From Nemertoderma westbladi (taxonomy: Eukaryota; Xenacoelomorpha; Nemertodermatida; Nemertodermatidae), in assembly GCA_032718475.1 (NCBI GenBank), contig JAUCBJ010008190.1, positions 1 to 34,549 on the forward strand: a DNA stretch of 34,549 nucleotides, read 5' to 3'. This document shows, one piece after another, positions 1 through 9,461 of this stretch. Numbering within the stretch: position 1 is the first letter of the stretch; each line of letters starts with the position of its first letter. The notes beneath the pieces were generated by a model, which saw only the letters and a program-made list of their open reading frames with translations, did not search any database and was not told the origin of the DNA. A program made the position numbers and the translations under genes.

Positions 1-1188
1 ACAGAGTACTGCCTGTTCAGGGACCTAGATGCAGCTTTAACTGCATTCTTGGCCGCTGTAGTCTGTTTGAGTCGGGACTCTTTCTGCGCCTTATGAAGGT
101 CATTTCGGCACTTCTGAATTTTGTTGTCAGTCCAGGGGGCCCTTTTCCTGTTTCGAGGGTATACAGGAACTGTTTCTGCAGCTGCTAACTTAACTGCTTC
201 TGTAAAGGCAGTATAGCCCTCACAGTGATCTGCCGCCTCAGAGGCAAGAGCCTCATACCTGTTGCTCAGCTGTAGTGTGAAGCTGGATCTCACACTTGGC
301 TGTTGCAACAGAGAGGACTAGTCATGCCGTGGCAAGGCAGATTTCGTTGTTCTGCTAGCACGCAGACTAAGTCTTACCTTGGCCACAATAAGGCGGTGAT
401 CACTGGAGAAGGGTCGAAGTGTAAATGCATTACAGTCTTGTATAGAGCTCCTGTATTTCCTACGAAACAGAATATGGTCTATCTGGGACTTGTGACCACT
501 GGGTCCACTATGAGTCCATAGCTTTCCAGTTCGCTTCTTGAACTGGGTTCCAGCCGAAAACAATCCATTTCCAGAGATAAAATCCTGAAGATGGACAGAA
601 TTTCGGTTAACACTATTGCTATAGACCCAGGGCGATGTAGGTGATTGATGCAGACTTGCATTAAAGTCTCCCAGGAATGTTAAGAATGCATGCTGATCCA
701 CTCCATCAGTTGCTGCTTGTAGATTGTGGTAGAAATTTTCCACCTCCTCTACAGGGGCAACACCAGTTGGAGAGTAGCACACAATCAGAACCACCTTAGG
801 AAACTTCTTAGCCAGTCTTCCAGAACATGAGAAGTGGCAACGGATGATGCGGTTAGAGATTTGGTCTATTTTGTCCAATGCTGCATGTGCAGTTGGATTC
901 ATCAATAGACCAATTCCACCATTGCCACTATCATCTGCTGACGCGAGGGCGAGTCGCCAACCGCCCCCCATGTCCTTAATCAGAACCTCATCAGTCTGTC
1001 CAGTCTGCATTCGGTGCTCTTGAACACCCACTGCGCTAAGAGAAAGCTTATCTGCCACGGCAGTCAGCTCACCTTGTCGCATTGGGGACCCGAGTGTTAG
1101 GGTGTTTACTGAGGCTAGTCTAGTGACTTGCCTCAGATTCACCAATGGCTTTGTTGGTCGGGGTGGAATAGTCAATTCTAGTGTTCTA
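1..1188 (-). pseudogene. LINE ORF2 fragment: APE endonuclease and linker
   Basis: This is the N-terminal part of a non-LTR retrotransposon ORF2, which nicks target DNA for target-primed reverse transcription. The AP-endonuclease signature blocks appear in order: QEHR (catalytic Glu), VCYSPTG, LGDFNASL, QIDHILF and SSDHRLIV. The frame is open from about 1193 to a TAG at 318-320, then continues in the same frame as linker (SFTLQLSNRYEALASEAA) to base 1, so there is one nonsense codon and no frameshift. No true start is visible: the frame opens inside the junction with the LTR element, so the 5' end is probably truncated. The RT domain would lie left of the window. The layout resembles RTE-like or related invertebrate LINEs; the clade is a guess. 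It may be the same family as the fragment at 17776-18440. Confidence 0.85.
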
Positions 1189-1240
1189 GTCAATTAGTCC
1201 CCAGTCCCAGTAGCTAATTGGAAAAAGGTTGTACTTGACT

Positions 1241-1608
1241 ACGGTATATATTATATAATATACATACGAGTTATACATAATAATTAATTATCATAATTAT
1301 ATATTATATACATTATATTATACGCTCGTCTACATGACGCATCTTAACCCCCCCCCCCTCTCGGAGGTGATATGACCCTCACTCCCGGTCCCGCCCGTTC
1401 CATGCTTTCTCCGCTTTTCTCTTCTTTACTAATCTCTCCGCCATCACAAACTTTCCCACGCTCACCCAATTGGTGGGGCCTTACAAAGGCTCAATTTAAG
1501 TGAGTGCCGTTAAACAAGATGTTACAAGTTTCGTTCAGTAATGGCCTTCCTCCTACCTTGTTCTTTCCTTCGTGCTAATATTGCCCTAATTTTATCTCAA
1601 TTTTAGCT
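1241..1608. other. Untranslated tail of copy A, no gene seen
   Basis: This stretch has no supportable gene. It contains an AT-rich block around 1240-1325, a C-run after TTAA near 1344, and a segment at about 1467-1500 matching the region just after the copy B minisatellite (17118-17152, opposite strand). I read it as non-coding sequence of the BEL/Pao copy. Confidence 0.5.
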
Positions 1609-1659
1609 ATGTTCCCCCCTGCCTGTGCTATTATCGCTATCTACCTTCTCACTTCCTCA

Positions 1660-2330
1660 CGTGGAGCCCTCAGTGCCTACAGGTTCTACGGTACTATGTA
1701 CCCTACTACTGCTATGGTATCCGTACATACCCTTCACTTCCACTACTCACTACGTGGCGCCCTCAGTGCCCACAACTTCTACGGTACCATGTACCCTACT
1801 TCTATGGTATGCCTACATACCCTTCACTTCCACTCACTATGTGGCGCCCTCAGTGCCCACAACTTCTACGGTACTATGTACCCTACTACTACTACTATGG
1901 TATGTGTACATACCCTTTACTTCCTTACGTGGCACCCTCAGTGCCCACAACTTCTACGGTACTATGTACGCTACTACTCCTACTATGGTATGTGTACATA
2001 CCCTTTACTTCCTTACGTGGCACCCTCAGTGCCCACAACTTCCTTCTACGGTACTATGTACCCTAGTACTACTACTATGGTATGTGTACATACCCTTTAC
2101 TTCCTTACATGGCGCCCTCAATGCCCACAACTTCTACGGTACTATGTACCCTACTACTACTACTATGGTAGGTGTACATACCCTTTACTTCCTTACGTGG
2201 TGCCCTCAGTGCCCACAACTTCTACGGTACTATGTACCCTACTTCTATGGCATGCCTACATACCCTTTACTTTTGTTCACTACGTGGCGCCCACAGGTTC
2301 TATGGTACTCGCTATGTACCTTACTGCTAT
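1660..2330 (-). repeat. Minisatellite, ~70-110 bp units, BEL/Pao 3' region
   Basis: About seven imperfect units each contain 'GTGGGCACTGAGGGC' on the minus strand (GCCCTCAGTGCCCAC on plus), then a GTACATAGTACCGTAGAAG-type block. Unit length varies through small indels and TACTAC runs. The same repeat occurs in opposite orientation at 16340-16700, at the same place downstream of integrase in copy B. A long open frame across it (319 codons, Tyr/Thr/Pro-rich) is a by-product of the repeat, not a gene. Confidence 0.85.
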
Positions 2331-2424
2331 GTACTACCTACTAGTACTAGTACTATTACTACTTATTTTATTATTTTGCTTGTTTATTTTTGTTTTTATG
2401 TGTGGGAAGGGCATCTCGCCCTCA

Positions 2425-2438
2425 TCCCCACCCCCCTC
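2425..2438 (-). promoter_or_regulatory. Purine-rich tract after integrase end, copy A
   Basis: On the minus strand a G-rich tract follows the integrase C-terminus and precedes TGAGGGCGAG. The equivalent in copy B is 16067-16080, followed by TGATGGCGAA. This looks like a polypurine tract, but the element's recognisable LTRs begin TGTAAGC much further downstream, so it may be an internal second tract or a relic. Confidence 0.35.
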
Positions 2439-2439
2439 A

Positions 2440-2911
2440 GTCCAATACATTGGACGACTAAACTTTAAGGCGACCCTTCCAATAGGCATCACTTTCCTAC
2501 CGCCCTCCTGTAGGTCTTCCTATCTTTGGCCCCTATCTTTCCTCCAATCCTCACTTCCACCGACCTAATCCTTCCATCTTCGCCCCCTTTCAGTCCAACT
2601 TCTTGAACGACTCAACAACCTAAGGGCGATTCTTCCAGCAGGCAACTCTCCCACTGCGCCCCTGTAGGTCCTCTTAATCTTCGCCCCACTCTTCTTGTCA
2701 ATTCCAACTCTCTTTGAATTGACCTTTCCTTCTCTTCCATCCTAAAATCTGGTCTTTCCGTCACCTCACTGATCTCCTCTTGGTCCCCTGGCAGCGAAAT
2801 GCCACCCTCCATCTTGTCGTCACTTGGCGGTTGAATACCGCCCTTCATGTCATCCTCACTGGTACATGCCACCTCTGCTGGCCTCCCTCTCACTATGTGC
2901 GCCGGCGTTAA
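2440..2911 (-). pseudogene. BEL/Pao integrase C-terminal fragment with duplicated end
   Basis: The fragment begins with LTPAHIVRGRPAEV, equivalent to LTPAHFLMERPATI in copy B (about 15635-15680), the block after the integrase core. It then loses similarity in a Glu/Asp-rich stretch. The end of the protein occurs twice, 154 bp apart: a first version near 2661 and a second near 2507 that matches the copy B end (KIGAKDRKTYRR...). The piece therefore carries a local tandem duplication of the integrase tail and the untranslated sequence after it. Several stops and frameshifts separate it from the protease-linker block. It cannot be active because the DDE core is missing. Confidence 0.6.
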
Positions 2912-3154
2912 AGCCCCAGATGACCCCCAGTCATCCTTCGGTACGCATAATGATTACCTATTTAATGCCCCCTCGCACTATGCCAGCCCCATGTGTGTAT
3001 ACAACATGCCTCCTCCAACTTTCCTGCCTCCTTCATCACGCTTCATCATCGGCCTCTCCGCCCTTGGTCTAATATTCCCACATGCTATCCCTGTCCAGCT
3101 TGTCTTCTTACTCAACCTCCTTCCCATCGGTATGCTTCTCAACTGGACCGGCGT

Positions 3155-3764
3155 CTATTCCGGATATTTCTCTGGATATCTCGCCGTCCGCTCTTCTCCA
3201 TCCTTATACCGATACTCGCCAGGAACATCTATGTTCCATCCCATCGCCTCGAGGTCCTCTGCATCGAATCCATTCTCCTCCACCCACTCTCTTGCTGTTG
3301 CTTCTCCTCCTGACTCATCTATCGGCGTTATTTCTCTGGACTTATCTTCCACCCTTTCACCACGCCCCACTATGTGTGGTTCCAGATCCATACCCATCCT
3401 CGACTCCTGGTATCCTTCCCTGGGCCACTTCTCACATGGGACCTCCCCATCGCCCGTCTCTGGTTTCTCCTCTATGTCCTCAACAATACCGGACAGCATG
3501 CACCCTGATGTCTCGGACACACCAAATGGTGTCCTCGTCTTAATTGGGCCAGTGAGCGTCCATCCAAATGGCGTGAGAATGGCCTTCGGGTCTTGCTCCC
3601 TGTCATTGCCGAATATGGTCTGAAGTCTCTCGTGGGCTGTCGGGCAGTCCATGCCGACTATGAGAGATACTTTTGGGACATCCAGCTCGGGCACGGAGAA
3701 ATCGATGTTGTCCAGGTACCGGTATTGCTCTACCTCGATCTTCGTGGGTCGCCTGGCGTTAATA
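3155..3764 (-). pseudogene. BEL/Pao protease-to-RT linker, copy A
   Basis: This segment between protease and RT in BEL/Pao Pol contains VSLIVGMDCPTAHERLQ, ILTPFGWTLTGPIK and SETSGCMLSGIV, all shared with copy B (12738-13050). After GIVEDIEEKPE the two copies diverge. Copy A continues with a charged stretch ending at a stop near 3155, and no RT follows. A frameshift near 3765 separates it from the protease frame. The I(V)GMD and LTP(F)GW blocks are typical of the conserved region before RT in this superfamily. It is a non-functional remnant. Confidence 0.75.
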
Positions 3765-4228
3765 TTAATCGATTCTATTATTCGGATGGGTTCGATGGTA
3801 GCCCCATAGCTGCACCCTTGTTATCGCTGATATCTCGCAACGCCCCGTTCTCATTCTCATGACCTCTTCCTTATTGGAGATAGTAGTTACCGCCATCTTG
3901 CTTGGCCTCGTCTGTAACCGTATCCTTTCGGCCACCCAACTCTCCGTTAACGTGAATGCTGCTCCACTATCGACCAACATTGGTGTTGTGACCGATAGCC
4001 CATCCTTTCCTGTTATTCTCACTGGTACTACCCCGAGTAGTACTGTCCTCTTCCTCCTTGCTCCTGTGGGGCTCGTTGCCATGGTTTGGCCTCCAGTCTC
4101 ATCAGCCTCGTCATGTTTCATTGGTGTTTCCCTACACTCTTCGAATCTGTGTCCTTCTACCACGCATCGATGATATAGTCCATTTATACCCGCATAGGCT
4201 ACCCGATCTTGTTTAGGCAATGCCTGCC
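3765..4228 (-). pseudogene. BEL/Pao zinc knuckle and aspartic protease, copy A
   Basis: The minus-strand frame encodes a degenerate knuckle (HRCVVEGHRFEEC; the first Cys of CX2CX4HX4C is Tyr in GLYHRC) and then a retroviral-type aspartic protease beginning VLLGVVPVRI with catalytic triad block LVDSGAAFTLTESWVAE. The same block in copy B is VVDSGAAFMIAESWVAE. The frame breaks after the protease near 3800. The gag part upstream of the knuckle is absent because the copy ends at 4228, where it meets a plus-strand element tail. The protease would cleave Gag-Pol in an active element. Confidence 0.8.
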
Positions 4229-4647
4229 AAAATATTAATCTATGAGCCCACGATTACCAAGAGGAGACTACCATTCACGTATCAGGTGGTAGCGACAGCA
4301 GCATCATATGGAGGGGTCATCAACACCCAAAGATATCTGGATAGATGGTCACCAGAAAATAGGATAGAATTCAGGAATTTTCTGGTGGAACACGTGCGAT
4401 GAAAATGATCTTGTGGGATGCTACCAGGGGGAAACAAGAGGGACACTCAGTGGGACCACCTGTGAAGCGATACCATGAGTTAATAACGCCCGCACCCAAG
4501 GATCCAACAATGGGGCTTGGTAAGACGGTATCAGCGAGGTTGAGTAGCCTCAAGAGTAAACAGGAGGGGAGAAAGCGACCCAGGCAGGACGACGATAGGG
4601 GTAAGGAACTGAGATGGTTCCCGGAGGGAGCGGGAGGAGCAATATAA
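4229..4647 (+). pseudogene. C-terminal end of ORF X, tail copy
   Basis: Two frames join across a frameshift near 4400. The first gives KRRLPFTYQVVATAAS...YLDRWSPENRIEFRNF. The second gives MILWDATRGKQEGH, KRYHELITPAPKDP and a basic KQEGRKRPRQDD segment, then a stop after GAGGAI. The same residues and the same frame break occur at 19819-20237, so the frameshift predates the duplication or is natural to the element. I do not recognise the protein. The basic run could bind nucleic acid or act as a nuclear localisation signal (inference). Confidence 0.5.
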
Positions 4648-5315
4648 AACTCTAAGACTGATTACAGGCGATGTCGACGTGCCTGGAGGCACCGCATGGA
4701 CAGACCAGTACAAATAATTCCTAAGTGCAATTAACACAAGTGCAATTAGTATGTACGTAGGTAATCAATCAATGTTAGAGAAATATAATACATGTACTAT
4801 AGTCAGATATAACCTTTTCCAATTAGCTATTGGGACTGGGGACTAATTGACTGAAACAGGAGGGTGGGACGATGACGGATCTCATTGACATGATGTACAC
4901 ATGCATGAGGCCCAACAGAAGTGAGTGAGAATGAAACGGGTTGAGAATGGGAGAAGTATGGGGAGGAGGTATTACGGTATGGGGAAGTAAAGAGTGCGAG
5001 ATTCAAGAGTGGGGAGCGAGTGTGGAGGGGGATGAGTCCTATGGGACTAGTGAGAGAGGAACGGACAACAAAGTCCGAGATATAAAATTGTGTGAGGAGT
5101 GAGGGCGATCGTCTAAAACAGATACGCCAGATGCCTTGGTACAGCTTAGCTCGTAGATGTACCAAGGATGGGTAGTGAAAACAGACCCAGGGGGGCCAGC
5201 CTGGAAAGTTGACGCCGAGAAGAAAATTCCACCCCACATCCAATACTAGATTGGATTCCAGCGGAATTGAAGCGCAATTAAGGTTGATTCTATCTTCTCA
5301 CCGGGAAGATAGCAT
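4648..5315. other. Untranslated tail of element, no gene seen
   Basis: This is the region between the end of ORF X and the polypurine tract. No coding sequence is supported. A 138-codon open frame on the minus strand (4827-5243) is preserved in both tail copies, but only because the DNA is almost identical; the few differences that fall in it change amino acids. Confidence 0.5.
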
Positions 5316-5324
5316 GGGGGGGAG
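5316..5324 (+). promoter_or_regulatory. Polypurine tract before LTR
   Basis: The tract GGGGGGGAG abuts the TGTAAGC start of the LTR. This is the expected plus-strand primer position and marks the LTR at 5325 as the 3' LTR of an upstream copy. Confidence 0.65.
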
Positions 5325-5911
5325 TGTAAGCGGATTCAATTCCCTGCACTACCCAGTGGAAAATGGGGAAAGTGGCTTTTACCAATTATAGTTGGGAAGG
5401 TGACATTACTAATATAATGTCACCTAATAACCAACTTAGACAATACACATTGCCAGCCACGAACAGAGTTGAGACGCCATAAGCCATCTCAAGGGGACAA
5501 AGGGGCTAGTGATATCGACAAGGGATAGTGGCAACAGGGAGTGCTGAAGTGGAGAATAATAGGTTTGCCAATGATGGGACGGGAAACCATGTGATTGAAG
5601 CGCATCCATTAGCCAGGCCACTTAGAGCAGTAGGAGTAACCAATTGCTTATGATTCAGTTGGTATGTGTAGAGTTGTGAGACCAGAACGGTTTTTAACCA
5701 TTGACATTACCGTGCTATTATATTCTGATTGTGCTATATTATTATATTCTGACATTATGAACAACTGCCACTAAAACTCCGTTATTCAAACGGCCTTTGG
5801 CCTTCTAGATTCAGACATCAGCCTTTCAGCAGCCTATGGACGCGGCGATGCGTATAACCCAAACAACACACCGGTCGGGATCCAGACTGCCAACTCCAGG
5901 ATCCCTTCACA
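5325..5911 (+). mobile_element. LTR, 587 bp (5' LTR of copy B)
   Basis: It starts TGTAAGCGGATTC and ends CCCTTCACA, so it has TG...CA termini. It aligns end to end with 20914-21521 (about 4% substitutions by eye, plus a ~35-bp insertion near 21222 in the latter) and, more distantly, with the solo LTR at 22669-23299, whose target duplication fixes both termini independently. It sits after a polypurine tract and before a 67-nt leader and gag start at 5979, so it works as the 3' LTR of the truncated left copy and the 5' LTR of copy B. No primer-binding site starting TGG is seen right after it. Confidence 0.85.
5398..5425 (+). promoter_or_regulatory. LTR hairpin, 10-bp stem
   Basis: AGGTGACATT at 5398-5407 is the exact reverse complement of AATGTCACCT at 5416-5425, with an 8-nt AT-rich loop. 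Outer arms AGTTGG and CCAACT extend the palindrome. The same structure is at 20986-21013. In the diverged solo LTR the outer arms survive and the inner stem is changed but still partly pairable. It could be an RNA structure or a dyad protein site. Confidence 0.6.
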
Positions 5912-5978
5912 GTTAAAAACCGATGAGTCAACACCATCGAAAGAAAATAAAATAAACTGTGACAACAGCCAACGCCAA

Positions 5979-6708
5979 TGATGAGCGAACAACAGATGCC
6001 CCAAGGTCCAGAGGGAGAAGCGAGCCCGCCGCGAACCCCGAGCGACAGAGACCAGACGATTCAGGAAGTAGCGACGAGGCGGTATCGGCACGCCATACCG
6101 GACTTGGAGAGGAGAGAGGATTCGGTGGTCGGAGAGGACAGCAGCTGAGTACGAGGGGAAGAGGGACGCGAGATCACAGCGGCGATGCATGAGGAATCGG
6201 TGTCGCCGGCCAACCAGTGGCCGAAGGTGGCGAGCGGCCCACCGGAACGGCAATGGTGGGGCTGACAGTACGGCGCCGGACGAGGAGAGAAGGTCAATTC
6301 TAGGAGGAAGACGTCGGGATGAGCGGTCGCCTACAACGAGGGTACAATACCACGAGGAAGTTGCTAAAGGACACTAAAACGGGAGGAAAGGTAGACCAGC
6401 CCAAGTTGTACCATAAGCTAGGTGAGTGCAACAATCATTTCCACTACCTAGTCCGATTTGGGCAGGGGGAACTAGCAAGAGAGAGAGCGAGGGGGGTCGC
6501 CACAGAACTGTTCGAATTGTGGCGATCCGAGGTGGTGGCGGCTAGTGTAGTGTATGTAGGGCCCTATCTAGTGGATGCATGGGGGATTAAGTTAGTGGGA
6601 TGGGCGGGTCCACACGACGCCGAACCCGAGGTTAACCCCAAAGATTTGGTGTCGTCAGTTAGTAGAAATGCTAGCAGGCACAGCAAAATTAGTAGAACAA
6701 ACAGGTGA
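5979..6708 (+). pseudogene. BEL/Pao gag, N-terminal part
   Basis: The likely start is the first of two consecutive ATGs at 5979 (MMSEQQMPQGPEGEA), 67 nt after the LTR. The frame reads PSDRDQTIQEVATRRYRH...AIPDLERREDS, then hits stops. A second frame (6319-6708) carries YHKLGECNNHFHYLVRFGQG and GVATELFELWRSEVV, a helical-looking segment. The opening is Pro/Glu/Arg-rich and probably disordered. No named domain is recognised here. The assignment to gag comes from its position between the LTR and the conserved Gag region at 8819. At least three stops or frameshifts make it inactive. Confidence 0.5.
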
Positions 6709-6891
6709 CGGGAGTCCGTCACAACTGAAAAGTCCACTACATCCTCCACGAAAGCAAGAAGGGTGTTAGAGATAGATCTGGCGTGTCAGCTAGACATAGT
6801 CGCGCTGACCATAAGGAACTGGAGAGACAGCTGGTTGAGGGGACTGCATTTCTAGAAAGGGAAAGGGAACTGTAAAGAGAGGGCTGAGAGG

Positions 6892-7140
6892 GTGGCGAGA
6901 AACTATAGAGAGGGTGAGGAGAGGGAAATGAGTGCGTGTAGAGAGCAGGAGGAGAGACAGGCAAACGAGTGCAAAGAGCGAGAGGCGAGGAGAGCTGAGA
7001 GGATTGCGAGGGAGACAGAGTTAGCCGATCGAAGTGTTAGAGAGGATAGAGAGAGAGAGATAGCTGGTAAGATAATGCGGGATGATATGCATACCCGGTT
7101 GAGGGGGTTGATGCAGTATCAGGCAAAGCAAAAACGCTGA
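6892..7140 (+). pseudogene. gag coiled-coil segment
   Basis: This is an Arg/Glu-rich stretch (REGEEREMSACREQEERQAN...EREARRAERIARE) expected to form a long charged helix or coiled coil, ending YQAKQKR and a stop. It fits a multimerising part of Gag. It is out of frame with the pieces on either side. ORF X contains a similar charged helix (around 18760-18870), a compositional parallel only. Confidence 0.45.
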
Positions 7141-7209
7141 TTAGAACTGGCAAAAATGGGTTTATCAGAGAGCGAGGCTGGTTCGGGAAGTATTTATTAG
7201 GAACCAGGG

Positions 7210-7740
7210 GTGATGGAAACCTTTGTTAATACCCCACTTAAAGGTACTGGACGACAGACCCAGAACTGGTGTGACCGGACGGACGGGGGGAACGACAATA
7301 CGTTCAATGAGAACGTTAACATTAATAGTACCATAGTAGATAACCCTAATAATAATGAAACATTTCTTGCAGGAAATAATGTTTTGATTAATAATAATGT
7401 AAATATTGGTGTGCCAAATAATCAAAATAATTTAAATAATAACCTGGGTACAAGTAAAAAATAATGTTATAAATAATTCCGGTGAAATTAATCCAAATAA
7501 TGCAAGTAATAATATAACAAATCAACAGGGTGAGGCTAGTGGTGGTATAATTAATACAAACATTGGGGAAACAGGTAATTCGCCTAGTGGGGGCCTACAA
7601 GGCTGCGAGGTTGCACAGGGAGGAACGTGGGCGAATGAACCCAGGGAGAATAGAAGTAACGTGTCGGCTGGAGGGGAACACGGGCATGGGGGCAAAGTGA
7701 GAAGTGACGGGGGGGGGGGGGGCAGTAAATTCCCCACTGT
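7210..7740 (+). pseudogene. gag asparagine-rich region
   Basis: Two overlapping frames, broken near 7462, encode a strongly Asn-rich, low-complexity stretch (NNNETFLAGNNVLINNN, then INNSGEINPNNASNN) about 120 residues long, leading into Gly-rich sequence. It ends at a G-run after 7708. The composition resembles prion-like disordered domains. The AT-rich Asn codons stand out from the GC-richer flanks. Confidence 0.5.
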
Positions 7741-7815
7741 CAATGGAAAATGCGCGCGGTGATTCAAGTGAACCAGGGCTCCCAACAACGGAGGAAAGGA
7801 GGGGGGGGGGGGGGC
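7708..7815 (+). repeat. Two G homopolymers in gag
   Basis: Runs of about 14 G near 7709-7722 and about 14 near 7801-7814 are each followed by GGGCAGTA, and the flanks (cccac..gtc..gg.aatgcgcgcggtga.t.aagtgaacc) repeat, so a unit of about 92 bp is tandemly duplicated. The runs break the reading frame. Exact lengths are unreliable in any assembly. Confidence 0.6.
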
Positions 7816-8040
7816 AGTAGAAGCCCCCACGAGCATCGGCAGATAATGCGCGCGGTGAGTTAAGTGATCCATGGCACCCAACAACAGAGGATAATAGAAG
7901 GACAACGAATATCCGCGAGGCCGTACAACCAGGCAGAGGGAGGGACATTGGTGCCGTAAGTGGCCAAACGAGAAAAAGTCGAGCAACTCGGAAGACGGAA
8001 GGAGAACAGTAGAGTTCATCCGGGAGGTCGATACGAGACC

Positions 8041-8700
8041 TCATGAAGGAGGACATAACGCCGAAACCAGAAGAAGTGAGGCGGAAGGAGGAAATGTTGC
8101 TATGGGCAACCAGAGACGTCGAGACCGGATGGACAGCAAACCGTCGATAGTCGAATTGGAGAGAGAGGGCCGGTGGGGTTGTACTCCGGGAGATTGCCGT
8201 CGCCCCGGAGAAACATAACCCTGCGAAATATACCACACACTGGGAGAGGGGTACAGAGTGTACCGATACGAGGAGGAAGACATAGGAGGGAATCAGAGGG
8301 AAACTTCCTGTCGGAACGTAGCTAGCGATCGATGATATGGTAGTCACGGGGAGGACTTCTCGGAATATTCGAGAAGATTAAACTTCGATCCGGAGGAACA
8401 CAGGAAGACTGCAGGACATTCTGTAGGTCTTACTGCACATACTATAGGCCATGCTGGGAGAGATAGTGTAGGTGATAGGGTAGCGCGAATGCCGGGATTG
8501 GACCCGAAGGTCGCGGCTTACATACTGGTGAGTAGGCAGGAACCTGATAGGCCTATACCGGTACCTGCACACCAGTATGACTATAATATGCAGGGATATA
8601 ATATATACCCAGGGGAGGGGGGGGGGGGGGTATTGCAGATAGGTGTATGGGCCCCAATACCACATCTACCCCGGTACCAAATATAACATCGGTGGGGGGG
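8041..8700 (+). pseudogene. gag middle region
   Basis: Pieces of open frame continue the gag region. One begins MKEDITPKPEEVRRKEEMLLW at 8043. Another, about 8350-8686, contains FSEYSRRLNFDPEEHRK and GLDPKVAAYILVSRQEPD, then a Gly run encoded by a G homopolymer near 8617. No domain is recognised. A second G-run lies near 8694-8712. This part is non-functional because of stops and homopolymer frameshifts. Confidence 0.4.
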
Positions 8701-8749
8701 GGGGGGGGGGGGCATTCCCCCATTACTGTATCCACAATACACACAACCA

Positions 8750-9461
8750 AAATTAAAAAGCCCCTCAGATCAAAATAGATCGTGTGACACAGAGATATGG
8801 AGGGGACCGCTACCCCCAATGATATATCCCTCTCAAGGAAAGTCAACGAAACCGAGAGGCGAAGCACAGCCAACATTGAGGGAGCCTGCATTCCTACCGT
8901 CGAGCATGTTGGAAGTTCAAGCGATGGGAATGGCAAGATTGGCAACACTCATCGACGCGCTGAAAACTAGAATTGAGCTGCCACCTGTGGAGCCTTTTAA
9001 GTTTGATGGTAGCAAGCCGGAAGAATATCTACAGTTCCAGAGGATATACAGCAACGAGATTTTGATGAAAAATCTCACACAGACGGATTGCCTTAAATAT
9101 CTACAAGTCTATACAGGGGGGCCAGCCTATGACATCGTGAGGCAATACCAAGGTATTGAAGGAGGATTCACAACTGAATGGAGAGCCCTGAACAGGGAAT
9201 TTGGCCATCCTGCGAAGATTATCCGATAAACCTTAAGGGGAATAACATCAGGCAGACACGCAGATAAACCCGTTAGCATCAAGACATTCGCTAACAAAGT
9301 AGAAAAAGCACTCATAGTCTTAATGACTCTAGATGCACCTTACGAACTCAATGCCATCAAACAACATCACCACGATTGCGGAGGCACTACCAATTTGGTA
9401 AAGAAACAAATGGAGAAAGATCGCTTTCTACACTCGAGAGAAGAAAGGTGCGGAGCCAGGG
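8750..9461 (+). pseudogene. BEL/Pao Gag conserved domain (DUF1759-like)
   Basis: The frame encodes LPPVEPFKFDGSKPEEYLQF, the usual opening of the BEL/Pao Gag domain (P.P.F.GD...W..F), followed by NLTQTDCLKYLQVYTGGPAY and EWRALNREFGHPAKIIR. One in-frame TAA at 9230 is followed, still in frame, by ISIKTFANKVEKAL-like sequence and KKQMEKDRFLHSREE. The downstream frame shifts near 9450. The domain forms the Gag structural region that packages element RNA. Apart from one stop and one frameshift it is well preserved. Confidence 0.75.

Larger units (their letters stand above)
1189..4228 (-). mobile_element. BEL/Pao LTR retrotransposon copy A, internally deleted
   Basis: On the minus strand the order is zinc knuckle and protease (4228-3765), protease-RT linker (3760-3155), a fragment of integrase C-terminus (2911 down to about 2440), a minisatellite (2330-1660) and untranslated tail (1608-1189). 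Each block matches a block of copy B on the plus strand in the same order. RT, RNase H, most of integrase and the ORF X region are missing. The tail matches copy B in two places: about 1467-1500 versus 17118-17152, and 1189-1240 versus 20398-20445. The left end is cut by the LINE at 1188. The right end is an abrupt head-to-head junction with a plus-strand tail at 4228/4229. No LTR of the 5325 type is present. Confidence 0.7.
4229..5324 (+). mobile_element. Duplicated 3' tail of the BEL/Pao element
   Basis: This 1.1-kb block is about 99% identical by eye to 19819-20913, with roughly ten substitutions and a few small indels, in direct orientation 15.6 kb away. Both blocks lead through a G-rich tract straight into a TGTAAGC-type LTR. 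It holds the end of ORF X (4229-4647) and about 670 bp of untranslated sequence. The left edge is a sharp inverted junction with copy A. Because an LTR follows that also serves as the 5' LTR of the next element, the simplest reading is a truncated upstream copy sharing one LTR, as produced by unequal recombination. Confidence 0.75.

Noticed and set aside
1609-2568. 319-codon Tyr/Thr/Pro-rich open frame on the plus strand
   Set aside because: It runs through the minisatellite in three overlapping frames at once, lies antisense to the element and has no domain; repeat units without stops explain it.
4827-5243. 138-codon minus-strand frame preserved in both tail copies (also 20417-20833)
   Set aside because: Preserved only because the DNA is about 99% identical; observed differences change amino acids and the frame lies in the untranslated tail.
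7595-8347. 250-codon minus-strand open frame opposite gag
   Set aside because: Ser/Pro/Leu-rich antisense of a GC-rich gag region with homopolymers; no motif and no start context.
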